Source: Paracoccus sediminis
GTDB lineage: Bacteria; Pseudomonadota; Alphaproteobacteria; Rhodobacterales; Rhodobacteraceae
Length of the DNA stretch: 54,780 bases
Assembly (NCBI RefSeq): GCF_900188295.1
Contig: NZ_FZNM01000019.1
Coordinates: forward strand, 1-54,780
Direction of reading: 5' to 3'
Of this stretch, positions 6,399 through 14,777 are shown piece after piece. Below the pieces are notes generated by a model, which saw only the letters and a program-made list of their open reading frames with translations, searched no databases and was not told the DNA's origin. The position numbers and the translations under genes were made by a program. How positions within the stretch are numbered: position 1 is the first letter of the stretch; the number at the start of each line of letters is the position of its first letter.

Positions 6399-9044
6399 TC
6401 AGACGGCACGGGCTTTCCAGATTTGATAGATCGTCTTGCGGCGTTCAAATGCCTCCGGACCGCCCTCCATAATGGAAATGACGTTGGACTGACAGGACTT
6501 ATCGTCGATATTGCCAACCGATATGCTGATTTCATCATCGCTGGCGCTGCATGTGGTGATGGTCTCGGCATCGCCGAGAACCGGAAAATTCGCGTTATGT
6601 GTCGCGAAGATGAATTGCTGGTCTGGCTTGATCCGCCGAAGCAGCTTGACCACCTCCTCGTAGACGGTTTGGCTATCAAGATCATCTTCCGGCTGATCGA
6701 TGAGCAGAAGATCATTCCCCTTCTGGCTAAGCAGGAAGAGCATCATCGCAGAGGCGCGCTGACCAAGGGAATGCGACAGAAGTGCTTTGCCATGATACGT
6801 CACAGCATAGCTGTTGGGCACCTGATAGGAGATGAGTGAGTAGAGGTTTGCTATGAAGAGCTTTTTAAATTCCTCTCTTTTCCCCTTGGCGTGAGCACAA
6901 GCCTTTTCGAGGTCTTTAAAAACCTCGCCAAAATCGAAGTAAGCCTCGGCAAGTGCATTATAGTATTCCCTGCGAAGATTATTGCCTCTAAGCAACCCAT
7001 CGATATGGGTCGTGAAGGCGTTGCGGTCTCCCTTGAACTCGGCATCTACTCTCAGTGATCCCTGCGAATCATTAATGATTTTCAGCGCCGCCGCGATTAG
7101 CGTGAATTCATCGTGCCAGGCATCATTCAGCGATGTCATGGCGATCAAGACGGCGTCGAGCCTTGTTTTTTCCTTTCCCGTCCGTTTGGCAAGTTCGGCG
7201 ATTTCAGCTTCAAGCTCCTGCTTGCGCTGCGTAAGCTTGATATAGGCATCCGGCTGGATCGAGGTAACGCCCTTTTCGTCCAGCGCTTTGACCAGTTCCC
7301 GCTCGGTCTCGGCAAATTCTTCCTTTAGACTGTCGCGCACGCGTTCAAGCTCCTGGCGCAATTCATTTAGGTCGCTTGACTTGGTCTCGATGGTGGCAGC
7401 AAGAGCCTTGGCTGTTGCAACCGTGCCTATCAGTTCTTCCACTTTAGCTGCGTAGCGCTTGAAGAAATCAGCATTTTGATCGGAAGCATGAACTTCTATC
7501 AGCTTGAAATCTTCTTCGGCCTGGGTTGCAGCATCATCAATCGTTTTGCGCCAAGCCGCTGCCGTCTCGTCAATACCATGACAGTAGGTCAAGTCCTCGC
7601 TATAGGCCAATTGCTTTTCGAGCTTGTCTTTTATGCCATGCTTGTCGAATTGCTCTAGGTTGAATTCAACATCCTTGAGCTCATCTTCCAGCGCTTGCTT
7701 GTCCTCCGCATCGCTGCGGACAGAATTGAAATTCTCTATAGCCGTCTTTAGGTCGCTCGCGCATTCCTCAATCTTTTGCCGCACACCTTTCAGGCTATCG
7801 CCCATGAGCTTTTCGACAAGATCGTGCCCAAAGCCCTTTCCAGCAGCGGAGAGGTCTTTCTGCCCGAAGTAAAGCGGCTTGGCTATGATCGTCTCCTTAA
7901 TGGAGACACCGGGGCGCAGCGCACCATCGACATAAACATCCGGCAAATGCCCCCAGATCCGCCTTATCTCAAAGCGGCCGCCATGCCGATCAGTCGCTTC
8001 GACAATTATTTTACCGCCGCTTTTAAGGACATGGGGCAGAAGTTTATCCTTATACTCCTTGTCCTGCGCCTTTTCGCCAAATGGGATATCAAGCGCGTAG
8101 CGCACGCTTTCCAGGATAGAGGATTTTCCGCTGCCCTGAATTCCGATCAGACAATTCAGATGCGGAGAGAAAGTAACACGCCTACCATCCAGCAACCCGC
8201 CTTCAAAACGAATGGCGGTGATGTGGGAATGGCCTATGGACGGTATATCCGGCGCAACGCGGAAAGTATGATCGGTTAGCGCAAACTTTACTGCATCAAA
8301 ACCAACATCGCCAAGCTTTAGATAAACCTTCTTACCCTTGCCGATTTCGGAAATCTCTTTTGCATCGGAGCCTTCCACTTCGGCTGGATATTGATGGCCC
8401 CACCAGCTTTTGACCTTCGTGCGGCATACGCCATCCTGCTTGTCATGGGTGCGGACTTTTTGGAAGCCAAGGACATATTTTCGAATGAGCGGCTCGGCGG
8501 CAAGCTCGCCCATTCGCCCACCGCTTAATTCCTTCCACAGGCCACTATTGGCTTCAACGTGCGCAAATATAATGAAGAAGTCGCGGTTGTAGGTTTCCAG
8601 TTTTCTGAGTGTCTCGATCAGGTCATCATTGCTACGTCCATTTTCCTGCTCGTATTGCGCGGGAACCTTCCCAGCAAACGCTACGCCAAGAAATTGGTTG
8701 ATGTAGTCCTGACTATCCGCCAACCAAGCTTCGGAAAATACCACAAGCGTGTGAACGCCGTTTGCGCCGTCCTTAACGGACAGCTCCACGCCCGGGAGCA
8801 CACCGATACCGGCTTTGCGCGCCTTCCTGCGCAGCGCCTTAAATTCTTCCAGGTCAAATTTGTTGTGGTTGGTGATGACGGCAAGGCTTGTTCCGTTAGC
8901 TTCAAGCGCCTCGACATAGCTCGCGACGAAACGGTCGGCATCGCCGTCATAACGAAACTCCTTATCCGCTCGTGTGTGCAGGTGGAAATCTGCCCTCACC
9001 CACCTCGCGCCATGTTCAAAGAGTTTCTGAAGTGCCTCACTCAT
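6399..9044 (-). CDS. PHP-domain + SMC/ABC-like ATPase (TrlF-type), putative defence protein
   Basis: The protein has 881 residues. The N-terminal PHP phosphoesterase part (about 15-265) has metal-ligand motifs DFHLHT (H21, H23), VITNHNKFD (H60), GVELSV (E87) and FAHVEANSG (H162). An ABC/SMC-type ATPase follows: Walker A GIQGSGKSS (301-309), a long charged coiled-coil region (about 410-690), signature LGQRASAMM (about 760-768), Walker B LLLIDQPEDDLD (779-790) and H-loop ATHNANF (H816). All ATPase and PHP motifs are intact. Such proteins are, from memory, called TrlF family AAA-like ATPases. The head-coil-head design resembles Rad50 and the Old/PtuA defence ATPases. It probably senses nucleic acid and uses the PHP domain as nuclease or phosphatase. 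It stands alone, with a moderately AT-rich composition like the HEPN unit nearby. Confidence 0.8.
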   Translation of the reverse strand: MSEALQKLFEHGARWVRADFHLHTRADKEFRYDGDADRFVASYVEALEANGTSLAVITNHNKFDLEEFKALRRKARKAGIGVLPGVELSVKDGANGVHTLVVFSEAWLADSQDYINQFLGVAFAGKVPAQYEQENGRSNDDLIETLRKLETYNRDFFIIFAHVEANSGLWKELSGGRMGELAAEPLIRKYVLGFQKVRTHDKQDGVCRTKVKSWWGHQYPAEVEGSDAKEISEIGKGKKVYLKLGDVGFDAVKFALTDHTFRVAPDIPSIGHSHITAIRFEGGLLDGRRVTFSPHLNCLIGIQGSGKSSILESVRYALDIPFGEKAQDKEYKDKLLPHVLKSGGKIIVEATDRHGGRFEIRRIWGHLPDVYVDGALRPGVSIKETIIAKPLYFGQKDLSAAGKGFGHDLVEKLMGDSLKGVRQKIEECASDLKTAIENFNSVRSDAEDKQALEDELKDVEFNLEQFDKHGIKDKLEKQLAYSEDLTYCHGIDETAAAWRKTIDDAATQAEEDFKLIEVHASDQNADFFKRYAAKVEELIGTVATAKALAATIETKSSDLNELRQELERVRDSLKEEFAETERELVKALDEKGVTSIQPDAYIKLTQRKQELEAEIAELAKRTGKEKTRLDAVLIAMTSLNDAWHDEFTLIAAALKIINDSQGSLRVDAEFKGDRNAFTTHIDGLLRGNNLRREYYNALAEAYFDFGEVFKDLEKACAHAKGKREEFKKLFIANLYSLISYQVPNSYAVTYHGKALLSHSLGQRASAMMLFLLSQKGNDLLLIDQPEDDLDSQTVYEEVVKLLRRIKPDQQFIFATHNANFPVLGDAETITTCSASDDEISISVGNIDDKSCQSNVISIMEGGPEAFERRKTIYQIWKARAV

Positions 9045-9648
9045 TCGCTACATCCCTGTGATCAATTAGTTTTTGTTTCCCAGAAGACCACGCAATGCGG
9101 GTCTGTGTAAAGTCGGGCGATGACTGGCCCGCGGTTGGCCGGAACGACGCGCGGGCGGCGGCAGTGTGACATGCCGTAGGGTGCAAGCGCGACCACGTCC
9201 GAGCGGTCGCTGCAATTGCGTTCGAAGCACTTAGTGGCAGTTGACCCTATGTTCGTTAAGTAGTCCCGGATTCAGTGCTAGCGACCATCAATCTGAATGG
9301 CTGGTCTCACGCTTTGGCGGCGGCTGCCATGCCGCAATGCCGTCACGCGGCTCTCCGCCCGTCGTGACTAATCTGGCGCTGGACGCGCTGCGACGGCGTC
9401 AAACGTCCGCTCCTGCCTCCTGAGAGCCTTAGTATGCTGCACTGCGGTCAGGCGGCTCTCCGCCCTTTCTACCCGTTTCGCTTCACCCGGAAGAAGTTTG
9501 CCAAGTCATCCTTGCATGTTCAGGGCGAGTGTCCGGCAAACGGTGGTTCCCTGATCGGCCGGAAGCACGCCGAGCGGAAAACGCGTGCGCCTCTGCGCCC
9601 TTAACCCTTCTTTTACCCCCGTCAGGCATCCTTTTGCACGATATGAAC

Positions 9649-9667
9649 CTCCAGGCGCAGCCTGGAG
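9649..9667. repeat. Hairpin in the gap before the nuclease gene
   Basis: CTCCAGGC (9649-9656) and GCCTGGAG (9660-9667) form a perfect 8-bp stem with loop GCA. The gap 9045-9792 otherwise shows no frame with protein character. It contains the divergent upstream regions of the ATPase and nuclease genes. Confidence 0.4.
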
Positions 9668-9792
9668 CCGACGACAGGACAGGCGGATGGCACACCAGGG
9701 ACGCAAGGCGGAAGCAAGGATCCCGACCCTGCTGCACATTTCGCTGGGCCAGCCTTCGCGCCCCGCGAGGTCCTTTCTTCAATGGTGACGAC

Positions 9793-10317
9793 ATGATCGG
9801 CTTTCTCTTGCGGCTTTTCCGGCCATCCTCACGGCGCCCGCGCCGCCCGTTCCCCGCACCGGCGCTGCCTCGAACCGAACCCGGCAAGCCCCGGCCGGCC
9901 GCGCCGCAGCTCCGGGCCGGCCAGGTTCTGGAAGGCCGCTGCCATGTCATCGACGGCGACACGATCGTCATCGCCGGCACTCACATCCGGCTGGCCGGCA
10001 TCGACGCGCCGGAGCTCGATCAGCCCTATGGCCAGAAGGCGAAGTTCGCGATGATCGCCTTGTGCAAGGGCCAAACCGTCCGGGCGATCCTGACCGAAGG
10101 CATGACCTACGAGCGCGTCGTCGCGAAATGTCTTCTGCCGGATGGGACGGACCTGTCGGCCGCCCTGGTCGCGCAGGGACTGGCCCTCGATTGGGCCAGG
10201 TTTTCAGGAGGAAGCTATCGGCATCTCGAGCCGGATGGAGTCCGCAAAAAATTGTGGCGCGTCGATGCCAAGCACAAGGGTCGGCTCAAGATGGAGGCGT
10301 CCCAAACCCGCGGTTGA
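9793..10317 (+). CDS. Staphylococcal-nuclease-like (SNase/thermonuclease) protein
   Basis: From ATG 9793 the protein has 174 residues. After a basic, proline-rich N-terminus (about 45 residues) comes an OB-fold nuclease domain. It includes VIDGDTIVIAGTHIRLAGID (DGD and RLxGID metal/phosphate motif), APELDQPYGQKAK, and later YERVVAKCLLPDGTDLSAAL with the catalytic-type Arg and Glu. LVAQGLALDW is the usual C-terminal helix. It would hydrolyse DNA or RNA with Ca. No clear signal peptide is seen, so it may act inside the cell. An upstream open extension to 9529 lacks protein character. It lies next to a DNA-damage cluster, which suggests a repair or plasmid-housekeeping role. Confidence 0.8.
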   Translation: MIGFLLRLFRPSSRRPRRPFPAPALPRTEPGKPRPAAPQLRAGQVLEGRCHVIDGDTIVIAGTHIRLAGIDAPELDQPYGQKAKFAMIALCKGQTVRAILTEGMTYERVVAKCLLPDGTDLSAALVAQGLALDWARFSGGSYRHLEPDGVRKKLWRVDAKHKGRLKMEASQTRG

Positions 10318-10402
10318 AAGCGTTCGACAGCCGCAGGTCCGGCGGGCCGGGGTGTTTCACCCACCGCCATCGCGACGCAAAGACAGTTGGCCTGCAACGG
10401 CG

Positions 10403-11002
10403 CTACGCCACGACCACAAGGTTCTCCTCCGCCAGCGGCCTTTGCAGGACCTGCGCCTTTTCCCAATCCGCCGTCATCCACATCTCGATCTCGTCCTCGG
10501 TGGTCAGGATCACTGGCATGGCCTTGGGGTGGATCGGCTTGACCACCGCGTTCGGCTCGCAGGTCAGGAAGGCGAAAAGGTGATGCTCGCCGGGACGCGG
10601 CGTCTTCATCGAGCCGCGGACCCCTCGCCACGGCGTCCAGAGGCCCGCGAAAAAGAACAGGGGCCGTGTCTCGTCCAGGGCGAACCAGTGCAGCGGCTTG
10701 CGCCTGGTGGCCGGATCGGGCTTTTGGCCATATTCCGAGAAGGCGGTTGCCGGCACCAGGCAGCGGTGTTCCGCGGTCAGCCAGCGGCGCCAATGCGGAC
10801 TGGCGGTGTTGCGGATGTTGGTGACCCCGGTATCGGGCGCATCTTTCGTCTTCAGGAACTGCGGCGGCGTGGGCATGCCCCAGGTCAGCCGGGCCAGCTC
10901 GCGCCCTTGGGCCGTGTTGCGCACCACCGGCGCGGGCCGGTCGGGATAGACGTCGAGGTCCGGCTCCAAGTTGCCCAGGCTGTCCTGCATCACCCGCGCC
11001 AT
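10403..11002 (-). CDS. SRAP-domain (YedK/HMCES-like) protein, start codon probably lost
   Basis: SRAP proteins start Met-Cys, and after Met removal Cys2 covalently traps abasic sites in single-stranded DNA. Here the open frame reaches upstream to 11089 and encodes the expected start region, but the first codon is ATC, giving I-C-N-L-Y-N at 11050-11033. The first real ATG is at 11002, inside the domain. The rest is intact: NIRNTAS, CLVPATAFSEYG with the catalytic Glu, and HPKAMPVIL with the catalytic His. Either ATC is used as a very weak start, or the gene is functionally dead because initiation at 11002 loses the active cysteine. An IS110 element lies just upstream and may have removed the original promoter. 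Confidence 0.78.
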   Translation of the reverse strand: MARVMQDSLGNLEPDLDVYPDRPAPVVRNTAQGRELARLTWGMPTPPQFLKTKDAPDTGVTNIRNTASPHWRRWLTAEHRCLVPATAFSEYGQKPDPATRRKPLHWFALDETRPLFFFAGLWTPWRGVRGSMKTPRPGEHHLFAFLTCEPNAVVKPIHPKAMPVILTTEDEIEMWMTADWEKAQVLQRPLAEENLVVVA

Positions 11003-11089
11003 ATCACGGATCGCCTGCTGGTTGGTGGTCAGGTTGTAGAGATTGCAGATGTGGACGGCCCCTCTCTTGTCAGGATTGCAGCAGACTTC

Positions 11090-12440
11090 TAACCAAATCG
11101 CTTGCTATCAGATGTCCGGCCTGTTTGCGCGAAGAGAGTTCGCTGGCCCAGATGGTGTGCGCTACGCCCGCTCCAAGCACATTGGCGACCTCGCTCGGGC
11201 CAGTGTAATCTTCGGAATTACGCGCGTATCGACCGATTGGTTTTTCCATCTCGTGCGTCCTGCAAGACTGGTGAGGCTATCCGGGGACCATCGGTCCTCC
11301 GAAGCCTGATTTCTATTATGCTGCCATGCTGTCAGATGGTCGACTGTAAATTCCGCCCGACATCATCAGGCGCCAGGCGATCCGGGCGAACTTGTTGGCC
11401 AGTGCCACCGCGACCAACTTCGGGGGCTTGCGCTCAAGCAGTGCCGCTAGCCAGGCTGTCGGCTTGTGTCGACCAGCCCTAATATGCCTGAGCAGCGCCG
11501 TGGCTCCCACGACAAGTACAGATCGGAGCGCTGCGTCACCGGCCTTGGTGATGCCGCCGTGTCGCATTCGCCCACCAGTGGAATGATCCCGCGGTGTCAG
11601 ACCTATCCAGGCGGCAAAATCTCGGCCAGATCGGAAGCTTTCGGCAGGTGGCGCTTTCATGCTAAGCATCGTCGCCCCGATTGGTCCTATCCCGGGAATT
11701 GTCGCGATGCGCCGGCTAGCCTCATTCTCGCGATGCCATTTCATGAGCCTGGTTTCGATCTCCTCCAGACGCGCTTCGACCGCCGCGTACTCCTTGGCCT
11801 GAAAACGGAAGAGCTCTCGCGCCAACTCGGGCAGCGACTCGTCGTCCAGAACACGCCGGATCAGGGCATGGACGTTCTGCCGACCGGCGGCTCCAACTAT
11901 GCCAAATTCGGCGGCATAGCTGCGAAACGCGTTCGAAAGCTGCGACTTGACACTGACCAGACGCTCTCGAACGGTCATCAGCATACAGGCTGCCTGTTGC
12001 TCCTCGGACTTGATCGGCACGAAACGCATACTCGGCCGGGTGACAGCTTCACAAAGAGCCGCTGCATCGGCGGCATCATTCTTGCCCCGCTTCACATAGG
12101 GTTTCACGTATTGGGGCGGTATCAGCTTCACATCATGACCGAGTGAGGTAAGTAACCTCGCCCAGTGATGTGAGCTGCCGCAGGACTCGATGGCGACGAG
12201 TGCAGGCGGCAGTTTCTCGAAATAATGGATCATCTCGGATCGCCGAAAGGATCTACGAACAACAACGATTTCGTCAGCGTCAACGCCGTGTAACTGGAAG
12301 ACGGACTTTGACGTATCCATGCCAATGCGAACTGGTGGGTTCTTCATCGATCTCTCCTCGCTTTTGCGGTTTCGGTCTCACGACCATAGCGCAGGTGGGG
12401 CGAGGAGCCGTCCACACCAGCACATCGCGGACTCCGCAGT
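11090..12440 (-). mobile_element. IS110-family (IS1111-like) insertion sequence, ends approximate
   Basis: The element is inferred from one transposase gene with non-coding DNA on both sides, separating the SRAP gene from imuA. IS110 elements have no long terminal inverted repeats, so the ends cannot be fixed by eye. Downstream of the gene is a hairpin with arms GGACC (11285-11289) and GGTCC (11293-11297), extendable with one bulge. Upstream, CTCCTCGC near 12356 and GCGAGGAG near 12399 form an inverted pair. IS1111-type members are known to carry the bridge RNA on the downstream side, here about 11090-11315. Confidence 0.5.
11316..12347 (-). CDS. IS110-family transposase (DEDD recombinase)
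   Basis: The 343-residue protein has the IS110 two-part layout. The N-terminal RuvC-like DEDD domain shows IGMDTSKSVFQLHG (first Asp), VAIESCGSSHHWARLL (Glu) and KRGKNDAADAAALCEAV (two Asp). A linker helix is followed by the C-terminal Tnp_20 domain, IATIPGIGPIGATMLSM to AAWIGLTPRDHSTGGRMRHG, with a helix-hairpin-helix-like start and the region that carries the catalytic serine. Length is normal and no frameshift is seen. It is only distantly similar to the second IS110 transposase at 23.7 kb, so the two elements arrived independently. Confidence 0.93.
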   Translation of the reverse strand: MKNPPVRIGMDTSKSVFQLHGVDADEIVVVRRSFRRSEMIHYFEKLPPALVAIESCGSSHHWARLLTSLGHDVKLIPPQYVKPYVKRGKNDAADAAALCEAVTRPSMRFVPIKSEEQQAACMLMTVRERLVSVKSQLSNAFRSYAAEFGIVGAAGRQNVHALIRRVLDDESLPELARELFRFQAKEYAAVEARLEEIETRLMKWHRENEASRRIATIPGIGPIGATMLSMKAPPAESFRSGRDFAAWIGLTPRDHSTGGRMRHGGITKAGDAALRSVLVVGATALLRHIRAGRHKPTAWLAALLERKPPKLVAVALANKFARIAWRLMMSGGIYSRPSDSMAA

Positions 12441-12521
12441 TTTCAGCAGCATAACGCAGCCCGGCAGATGAGATATCCCCAGTTCAATACCTTGCTGGGA
12501 TTGACGGCCTCTGCTTCTTTG

Positions 12522-12536
12522 GAACAAAACAGGAAC
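12522..12536. promoter_or_regulatory. LexA box (alphaproteobacterial SOS operator)
   Basis: GAAC at 12522-12525 and GAAC at 12533-12536 with seven bases between give the reverse form of the alphaproteobacterial LexA site GTTC-N7-GTTC. It lies 42 bases before the imuA start codon, a normal operator position. The imuA-imuB-dnaE2 operon should therefore be repressed by LexA and induced by DNA damage. Confidence 0.82.
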
Positions 12537-12577
12537 ATACCGGTTCGTTTTCAACCTCGCGGGAGCTCCTTTCTGTC

Positions 12578-13339
12578 ATGTCTGCCCGGACCTCCACTCC
12601 TGCCATCGCCGCCCTGCGTCAGCAGATCGCGGCCATGGAAGGTGACGGTGGACGGTCGCGTGGTGCCCTGCCCTTTGGCCTGCCCGATCTGGACCGCCGC
12701 CTGCCGGGGGGCGGCTTGGCGCTCGGCTGCCTGCACGAGGTGGCGGGCGGCGGCAATGGCGCGGTGGACGGAGCGGCAGCCTCTTGCTTTGCGGCCGGGA
12801 TTGCCGCGCGTCTGCCGGGCCAGGTGCTCTGGTGCGTCACGCAGGCGGATCTGTTTGCGCCGGGTCTTGAGCAGGCGGGCCTGGGCCCGGACCGGGTGAT
12901 CTATGTCGAGGCCGGGGATGATGTGTCGGTGCTGGCCTGCATGGAGGAAGGCCTGCGCCATGGCGGGTTGGGCGCGGTGGTCGCCGATGTGGCGCGGCTG
13001 TCGATGACCGCCTCGCGCCGGCTGCATCTCGCGGCCAAGGGGTCCGGCACCACCGGCATTGCCTTGCGCCGCTGGCGCAGGCAGCAGGATGCGTCCGACT
13101 TCGGCCAGCCGACTGCGGCCATGACCCGTTGGCGGGTGTCCGTTTTGCCCTCGGCCGCCCTGCCCGTCCCCGGCGTGGGCCGCCCCCGCTGGCTCATCGA
13201 GCTGATCCGGGCGCGGGCGGGCGAATCCTTCGATCTGGAACTGGAGGCGTGCGATGGCACGGGTCATCTCGGTCTTCCTGCCGCTGTGGCCGACCGATCG
13301 GCTGCGGCGGCAGGCGGACGATACGGCGCCTTCGCCTGA
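12578..13339 (+). CDS. imuA: ImuA, SOS mutasome accessory protein
   Basis: The 253-residue protein is a RecA/SulA-like relative. It has an LPFGLPDLDRRLPGGGLALG start, a core lacking a good Walker A lysine motif, ADLFAPGLEQAGL, and RRLHLAAKGSGTTGIALRRW. ImuA works with ImuB and DnaE2 in translesion synthesis, and recruits or regulates the error-prone polymerase. The gene follows a LexA box and extends 86 bases into imuB in another frame, a long overlap implying translational coupling. The last 30 residues ([16 protein letters not shown] style) may be run-on sequence read over imuB. Length is normal for the family. Confidence 0.88.
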   Translation: MSARTSTPAIAALRQQIAAMEGDGGRSRGALPFGLPDLDRRLPGGGLALGCLHEVAGGGNGAVDGAAASCFAAGIAARLPGQVLWCVTQADLFAPGLEQAGLGPDRVIYVEAGDDVSVLACMEEGLRHGGLGAVVADVARLSMTASRRLHLAAKGSGTTGIALRRWRRQQDASDFGQPTAAMTRWRVSVLPSAALPVPGVGRPRWLIELIRARAGESFDLELEACDGTGHLGLPAAVADRSAAAAGGRYGAFA

Positions 13340-14777
13340 CGCGCCACTGATCCTGGCGGGCCGGGTCGGCAGCCGCCGCGTGGTCACCGCCGCCGACAGG
13401 ATTGCGCAGCAGCAAGGCCTGCACATCGGCATGCCGGTCAGCAAGGCCCAGGCCCTGGTCCCGGGCTTGCAGGTCCTGCCCGCTTCTCCTGACGACGATG
13501 CGGCCAGTCTTGAACGGCTGGCACTGTGGGTGCTGCAACGGTTTTCGCCGATTGTTGCCGTCGATCCGCCGGACGGCATCGTCATCGACTCGACCGGCGC
13601 CGATCATCTGCATGGCGGCGAGGCAGCCATGCTGGAGGCGCTGATCGGTCGGCTGATGATGTCGGGCGTCACGGCTCGCGCGGCCATCGCCGAGACCTGG
13701 GGCGCCGCTCATGCCCTGGCCCGGCATGGGCCTGATCCGCTGCATGTGGCCGAGCCGGGCACGGCCGAGACCTTGCTCGCTCGTCTTCCTCTCGAGGCCC
13801 TGCGGCTGCCACTTGCGACGCTGGCCAGCCTGCGCACCCTGGGCTTTGCCTGTATCGCCGATCTGCTCCATCAACCCCGTGCGCCGCTGACCCGGCGGTT
13901 CGGCCCGGACCTCTGCCGCAGATTGGATCAGGCGCTTGGCCATGTTGCTGAACCCATCGAGCCGCTGCGCCCGACCGAACTCGTCGAGGTGCGCCGCAGC
14001 TTCGCCGAACCGATCGCCGCCGCCGAGACCATTGCCCGGTATATCGGCAAGCTGGTCATCCAGCTCTGCGCAGCGCTCGAAGAGCGCGGCCTCGGGGCAC
14101 GCCGGCTCGATCTCCTCTGTTGGCGGGTCGATGCCCATGTGCAGACCGTGCGCGTGGGTTTGGCCAAGCCGCAGCGTGACCCGCAACGGCTGACGCGGCT
14201 CCTCTGCGAGAAGATCGAGACCATCTCGCCGGGCTTTGGTATCGAGATCCTGTCGCTGACCGCTGTGATGGTGGAGTCGCTGGAGGCCCGGCAAGTGGCT
14301 AGCTCGCTTCTGGAAACCACCGCACCTGATCTGTCCGGTCTCGTCGACGTGCTGGCGAACCGCGTGGGCGCACGGGGCGTCTACCGCATGGCCCCTGTTG
14401 CCAGCGACGTTCCGGAACGCTCCGTCACCCGCGTCGCGCCCTTGTCCGATCCTGTGGGCGTCGGCTGGCCCGATCACTGGCCGCGGCCCGCGCGCCTGCT
14501 GCCCTGGCCCGAGCCGATCGAGACGGTGGCGCTGCTGCCCGATCATCCGCCGGTCTGGATCGCCTGGCGGGGCGTCCGCCGCAAGGTGGCCCGCGCCGAT
14601 GGGCCCGAGCGGGTCTTCGGCGAATGGTGGAAGCGCGACGCCGAATTGATTGCCGTGCGGGACTACTTCTGCATCGAGGATGAGGCCGGCGAGCGCTACT
14701 GGGTGTTCCGGGCCGGCGACGGTGAGAACGCAGGGACCGGCTCGCACCACTGGTTCCTGCACGGGGTGTTCGGATGA
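13254..14777 (+). CDS. imuB: ImuB, inactive Y-family polymerase scaffold
   Basis: The protein has 507 residues, start [20 protein letters not shown]. It follows the Y-family (DinB-like) fold but the catalytic acidic residues are missing. The usual Asp of motif I is replaced in FLPLWPTD, and the SxDE-type motif reads [13 protein letters not shown]. ImuB is known as a catalytically dead Y-family protein that binds the beta clamp and links ImuA and DnaE2. The thumb and little-finger parts span about residues 190-350. Start and stop overlap both neighbours (the stop shares ATGA with dnaE2). Damage-inducible through the shared LexA box. Confidence 0.92.
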   Translation: MARVISVFLPLWPTDRLRRQADDTAPSPDAPLILAGRVGSRRVVTAADRIAQQQGLHIGMPVSKAQALVPGLQVLPASPDDDAASLERLALWVLQRFSPIVAVDPPDGIVIDSTGADHLHGGEAAMLEALIGRLMMSGVTARAAIAETWGAAHALARHGPDPLHVAEPGTAETLLARLPLEALRLPLATLASLRTLGFACIADLLHQPRAPLTRRFGPDLCRRLDQALGHVAEPIEPLRPTELVEVRRSFAEPIAAAETIARYIGKLVIQLCAALEERGLGARRLDLLCWRVDAHVQTVRVGLAKPQRDPQRLTRLLCEKIETISPGFGIEILSLTAVMVESLEARQVASSLLETTAPDLSGLVDVLANRVGARGVYRMAPVASDVPERSVTRVAPLSDPVGVGWPDHWPRPARLLPWPEPIETVALLPDHPPVWIAWRGVRRKVARADGPERVFGEWWKRDAELIAVRDYFCIEDEAGERYWVFRAGDGENAGTGSHHWFLHGVFG

